The notes under the pieces are model-generated. The model was not told the origin of the DNA. It was given only the letters and a program-made list of their open reading frames with translations, and searched no databases. A program made the translations under genes and the position numbers. Shown here piece after piece: positions 61,428 to 64,000 of a DNA stretch of 64,000 bases; position 1 is the stretch's first letter; each line of letters starts with the position of its first letter. Source of the DNA: Lepidostoma basale (lineage: Eukaryota; Arthropoda; Insecta; Trichoptera; Lepidostomatidae); NCBI GenBank assembly GCA_022606425.2, contig JAHDVF020000211.1:3534001-3598000 (forward strand), read 5' to 3'.

Positions 61428-61495
61428 TTTTTGAACGCTAAGGCATTAACACTGTGAAGTTCCATGGTAATAGGTATACTTAGGAAATTGAATAA
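61428..61495 (-). repeat. Family H end
   Basis: Reverse complement of 42290-42350: GAACGCTAAGGCATTAACAC, TGTGAAGTTCCATGG, ACTTAGGAAATTGAAT. Confidence 0.55.
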
Positions 61496-61579
61496 AACTT
61501 TAAACTGTTAATTAATAAACTTTGTGTTTGTATCACAATTGCATTTTTTAATGAAAATTTGACATTTGATATATTATTG

Positions 61580-61626
61580 TAACACCTGATGATGTCAACA
61601 TTGGTTGATGAAACAGCTGTCGCGTA
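61580..61626 (+). ncRNA. Hammerhead ribozyme-like motif, family J, intact core
   Basis: CTGATGA (61586-61592), stem II GTCAAC with GTTGAT (last pair G-U), loop ATTG, GAAA (61610-61613), CAGCT, GTC (61619-61621), GCGT. Flanks ACAC and GCGT allow three stem I pairs around one A-C mismatch. Best-preserved J copy together with 24241. Confidence 0.65.
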
Positions 61627-61671
61627 AAATAAAATACAATTGTGATACAAAAAACAAAGTTTGTTCATTAA

Positions 61672-62540
61672 AAAGGCGGGCCACACTGTTATAAACAAGC
61701 TCTCCACATCGGTCTCCACCAACGGTTTAAAACTGTGTAGACACTTGTTTTAAACCAAAATTCGTTTGACCCTTGTGGACGGACGCGCATGTAAACTGTT
61801 GTAAACGGTTAAAAACACGCATTCCACATGTTTGGCTGTTTGATTCCACCAGTCAAGGTCAGTTGCGTAGCGGCGTCGCACGGTGTTTCAAATCTTAATA
61901 TTACGAGTTACTTTTCATTATTCTATAAAATTGTTATTTTGAAAATTTTATTCTTATAAAATTTATATGTCTGTTGACTTCTACGATAGAAACACATATA
62001 TCTATCTATTTCTCTGTCTTTACATAAAGTAGGTATTTGAATAGCGTATTTCGTAAGATTTTTTTTTAATATGAGTATAAAGAGACCTTGAGTATAAAGA
62101 TAGAAATAGAAGTATTTTTTTAATTTTGAATATTAAATTCATTGGTAAATATCAATCGGTTAACGGCGAAAGAATACGACTGAACCGGTTTTGTTGTTGC
62201 ATGCAATTAGGTAGATAATTTAGGGGTTGAAATTTCAACAAATCGGCCTCAAATTTATTGTGTGAACTGGATGACTAATACTCTTCCCTAAACACTCATA
62301 ATTAGCGATTTCCATGTCATTGGGTTTTTACCAAAAGTAGCTCGTAATATCGCACCCTGAAACACTGTGCATCGGTGGAATGCGGACGTATACGAAAATA
62401 GTGTCTACTGTGGATGCCACACCAACCGCGGGGAGAGCTTGTTTTAAACCAAGTGTGGACGCTTCACCAACCGCGGGCTCCACAGCTCTCCACCAAGGTC
62501 ACCCCTGTGGAGACTTTGTTTCAAACAGTGTGGCCCGCCT
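61672..62540. mobile_element. Non-autonomous DNA transposon, TTAA target
   Basis: 869 bp with inverted termini based on GGCGGGCCACACTGTT (left 61675, right complement ending 62539) and TTAA at both borders (61668-61671, 62541-62544). Subterminal regions repeat GCTCTCCACA-, CACCAACCGCGG- and TTGTTTTAAACC-type blocks in both orientations. No transposase frame. TTAA is the target of piggyBac-type elements, but the terminus does not look like the usual piggyBac start, so the superfamily is left open. Confidence 0.75.
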
Positions 62541-62590
62541 TTAACAGTTTAAAATATTAAGTTATCATAGTGTTTCGGCCAAAGCAATGG

Positions 62591-62765
62591 AAAATAACTT
62601 TGGTAATAAACAAAATATTAAAAATAACACGACATGTTTGGGAGGATCTTCAGGTGTAAAAATATAATAAAAACTAAATAAGGAAAGACTAATATAAAAA
62701 CGCATTTAAAATTCGATTTAAATTTAAAAATTATCGCAAGCTTTTTGATAACCGTAATTTTGAAA
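62591..62765 (-). repeat. Family H element with damaged hammerhead
   Basis: Minus strand: CACCUGAAGAU, then CCUCCCAAACAUGUCGUG. Compared with 42209 about ten bases of stem II are missing and G12 is C, so inactive. Downstream AAACGCATTTAAAATTCG matches 42150. Confidence 0.6.
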
Positions 62766-63725
62766 TATATTGATAATTTATTGTTTTCGCGGAAACTTAA
62801 TGATCTTCTTTCTCTTCTTCTTCTTCCTGGCGCTATCATAACTCATTGTCTGAACTGAAATAAATATTATATATTGTGATATTACAGCCGTGTTCCAAGT
62901 TAAATAGTTTATAATAGTATAAAAAATCACGTAAAAATGTGTATTATGATGTTGGAACCAAAAGCGGCAAAATTTTATTATATTGATTTTTATAAGTAAA
63001 GGGGTTTCTTGGAATTGCTGAAGTTAATATTACTGTTTGAATACAAAATAAAAGATAAATTTATTAAGTCAATTATAAATGTATTGTAATATTCGAAAGA
63101 TGTATTTCAAAATTAATTCCGATTTTCTCACAATGACATCTATGAATATTTAAAAATATTAACAAACCAAAAAGGTTTGGGAGAAAATACGTGGCGTACC
63201 GGCGCGCTGTTTCTACCAACATGTGGCGATGTATGAATTAAAATACTAGATGATATAAACAATTATGACATAAATCTTAACGTATACAGTTCGTATTTTT
63301 ACTACATGATTTGTCGTGAGATCCTACGGTACATTCGATGTGAGACCGGCTTAACCTAACGCATGATCACAGTCCTTTCTTGAAAAGGTACTTGTTCGAT
63401 GCCTCTTCCGCGAATGTAAAAGAAACGCTTCTCTGTAGCTACGAGTTCGGTGGATCAAATGAAATCTTTAATATTATTCGAATCTTTAATGTGGGCACAT
63501 AAACCCTGTAAAGATTCCTCTTACTGATCAAATGAACGTATTGGGATAGCTTTGAAATTCTGTTCAATACAGTTTGATTATAACGTATTGTGTGAGCACG
63601 AAAATACATTTTGAGGTTTTACGTGGAAGAGATTATCGCTTTGTTCAGTAGATAACTAAGATATTCTGTGAGATGTTTATAGAAAATGTAAAGCCATCAT
63701 GAATATTTAAGGTTGCTTTTATTTT
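62766..63725. other. AT-rich spacer
   Basis: No gene or family recognised; TTCTTTCTCTTCTTCTTCTTC at 62807-62827 may be the tail (GAA on minus) of a lost RTE-like element. Confidence 0.35.
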
Positions 63726-63727
63726 CT

Positions 63728-64000
63728 TCTTATTCTTCAAGTGCCCTGTTGGGTTCTCCCAACGTTGGCGATCACCTCAGCAAACCTGTCTTGTCTTGCG
63801 TCGCTTAGAACAGCTCCTCCACACTTCGGATGCCAGTCCACTCTCTCACTTTTCACAGCCAGTACATTTTTCTCCTACCGGGTCCTCGGCGTCCCTCAAT
63901 TTTTCCCTCCAATATCAATTGGAGAAGGTGGTACTTTTCCCCACGCAGTATATGACCCAGATATGAGATCTTTAGAACCTTGATAGTTGACAACAGCTCC
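63728..64000 (-). mobile_element. LINE-C RT C-terminus, runs off the window end
   Basis: Minus strand from the right edge: ELLSTIKVLKISYLGHILRG, EKYHLLQLILEGKIEGRRGP, GRRKMYWL then a stop and WTGIRSVEELF. Clean match of block order to 54945, with SYLGH intact. Tail-like AAGAATAAGAAGAAAAT at 63722-63738. The upstream portion lies beyond the window. Confidence 0.8.

Larger units (their letters stand above)
61485..62590. repeat. J-family element split by a TTAA-flanked transposon
   Basis: J sequence 61485-61671 (with hammerhead 61580) continues at 62541-62590 with AACAGTTTAAAATATTAAG and TCATAGTGTTTCGGCCAAAG. Compare the uninterrupted form at 18575-18620. So the 61672-62540 element is a later insertion. 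Confidence 0.7.

Noticed and set aside
61672..62540. piggyBac element on the strength of TTAA.
   Set aside because: Termini do not resemble usual piggyBac ends and no transposase is present, so the superfamily was left open.

Overview
This window looks like a gene-poor, repeat-saturated stretch of a large, AT-rich insect nuclear genome. I see no intact cellular protein gene, no rRNA and no functional tRNA. The insect reading rests on a short run of the insect telomeric unit TTAGG (about 3944-3962), on the mix of element types (RTE-like non-LTR retrotransposons, mariner, hAT, tRNA-derived SINEs) and on the absence of any bacterial-style gene packing. Lepidoptera is plausible but not proven. 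The open frames present are fragments of reverse-transcriptase (RT) C-termini, transposase relics or chance frames.

Dominant element. A non-LTR retrotransposon called LINE-A here occurs in more than 35 pieces on both strands from end to end. Nearly all are cut off upstream and keep only the last 100-700 bp: the tail of the RT protein, a short 3' region ending in a GGGGAGACGGCGTGATGG-like block, and a microsatellite tail. Three subfamilies are visible: A1 (tail of GTTA units), A2 (tail of TTG/GTTT units) and A3 (diverged). Only the copy at 12023-13669 reaches the RT palm, and it is split by a mariner. At least six other non-LTR families (named B, C, E/RTE, K, L/M/N here) contribute fragments.

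Short and DNA elements. There is a tRNA-headed SINE with an AAT tail (six copies), a second SINE with a tRNA-Arg(CCT)-like head near 52 kb, a hairpin-shaped short element made from two inverted LINE-A 3' ends (three copies), a mariner at 12155-12919 with TA duplications, a second mariner relic at 17596-18129, a hAT-type MITE at 7567-7925 with 8-bp duplications, and a TTAA-flanked inverted-repeat element at 61672-62540.

Most interesting layer. Scattered through the window are foldback (inverted-repeat) elements carrying motifs that read as type I hammerhead ribozymes: CUGANGA, a stem II hairpin, GAAA, a very short stem III ending in GUC or GUA. Family H at 42209-42247 has every core residue and a paired stem I; family J has several copies with an intact core; families F and G, far more numerous, carry a paired replacement (U3 with A8 instead of C3 with G8). 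Hammerheads are known in Penelope-like retroelements and retrozymes, so these are best read as non-autonomous relatives; no Penelope-type RT is visible here.

Layout. 0-5 kb: SINE, LINE-A, LINE-B and the F foldback array. 5-12 kb: LINE-B, inverted LINE-A, hAT MITE, LINE-K nested in LINE-A. 12-14 kb: LINE-A RT with nested mariner. 14-25 kb: SINE, K, mariner relic, J and L hammerheads, several RTE fragments. 25-37 kb: LINE-A/RTE fragments, J2 foldback with 75-bp tandem repeats, a duplicated block with CTCF-like motifs. 37-44 kb: hairpin elements, longest A1 copy, the 42209 hammerhead, a 630-bp palindrome. 44-64 kb: further LINE, K, SINE, J and F copies. Short GC-richer single-copy islands lie between them (for example 4290-4620, 17215-17480, 25440-25870, 27420-27870, 31270-31680, 47880-48330, 50480-50860).
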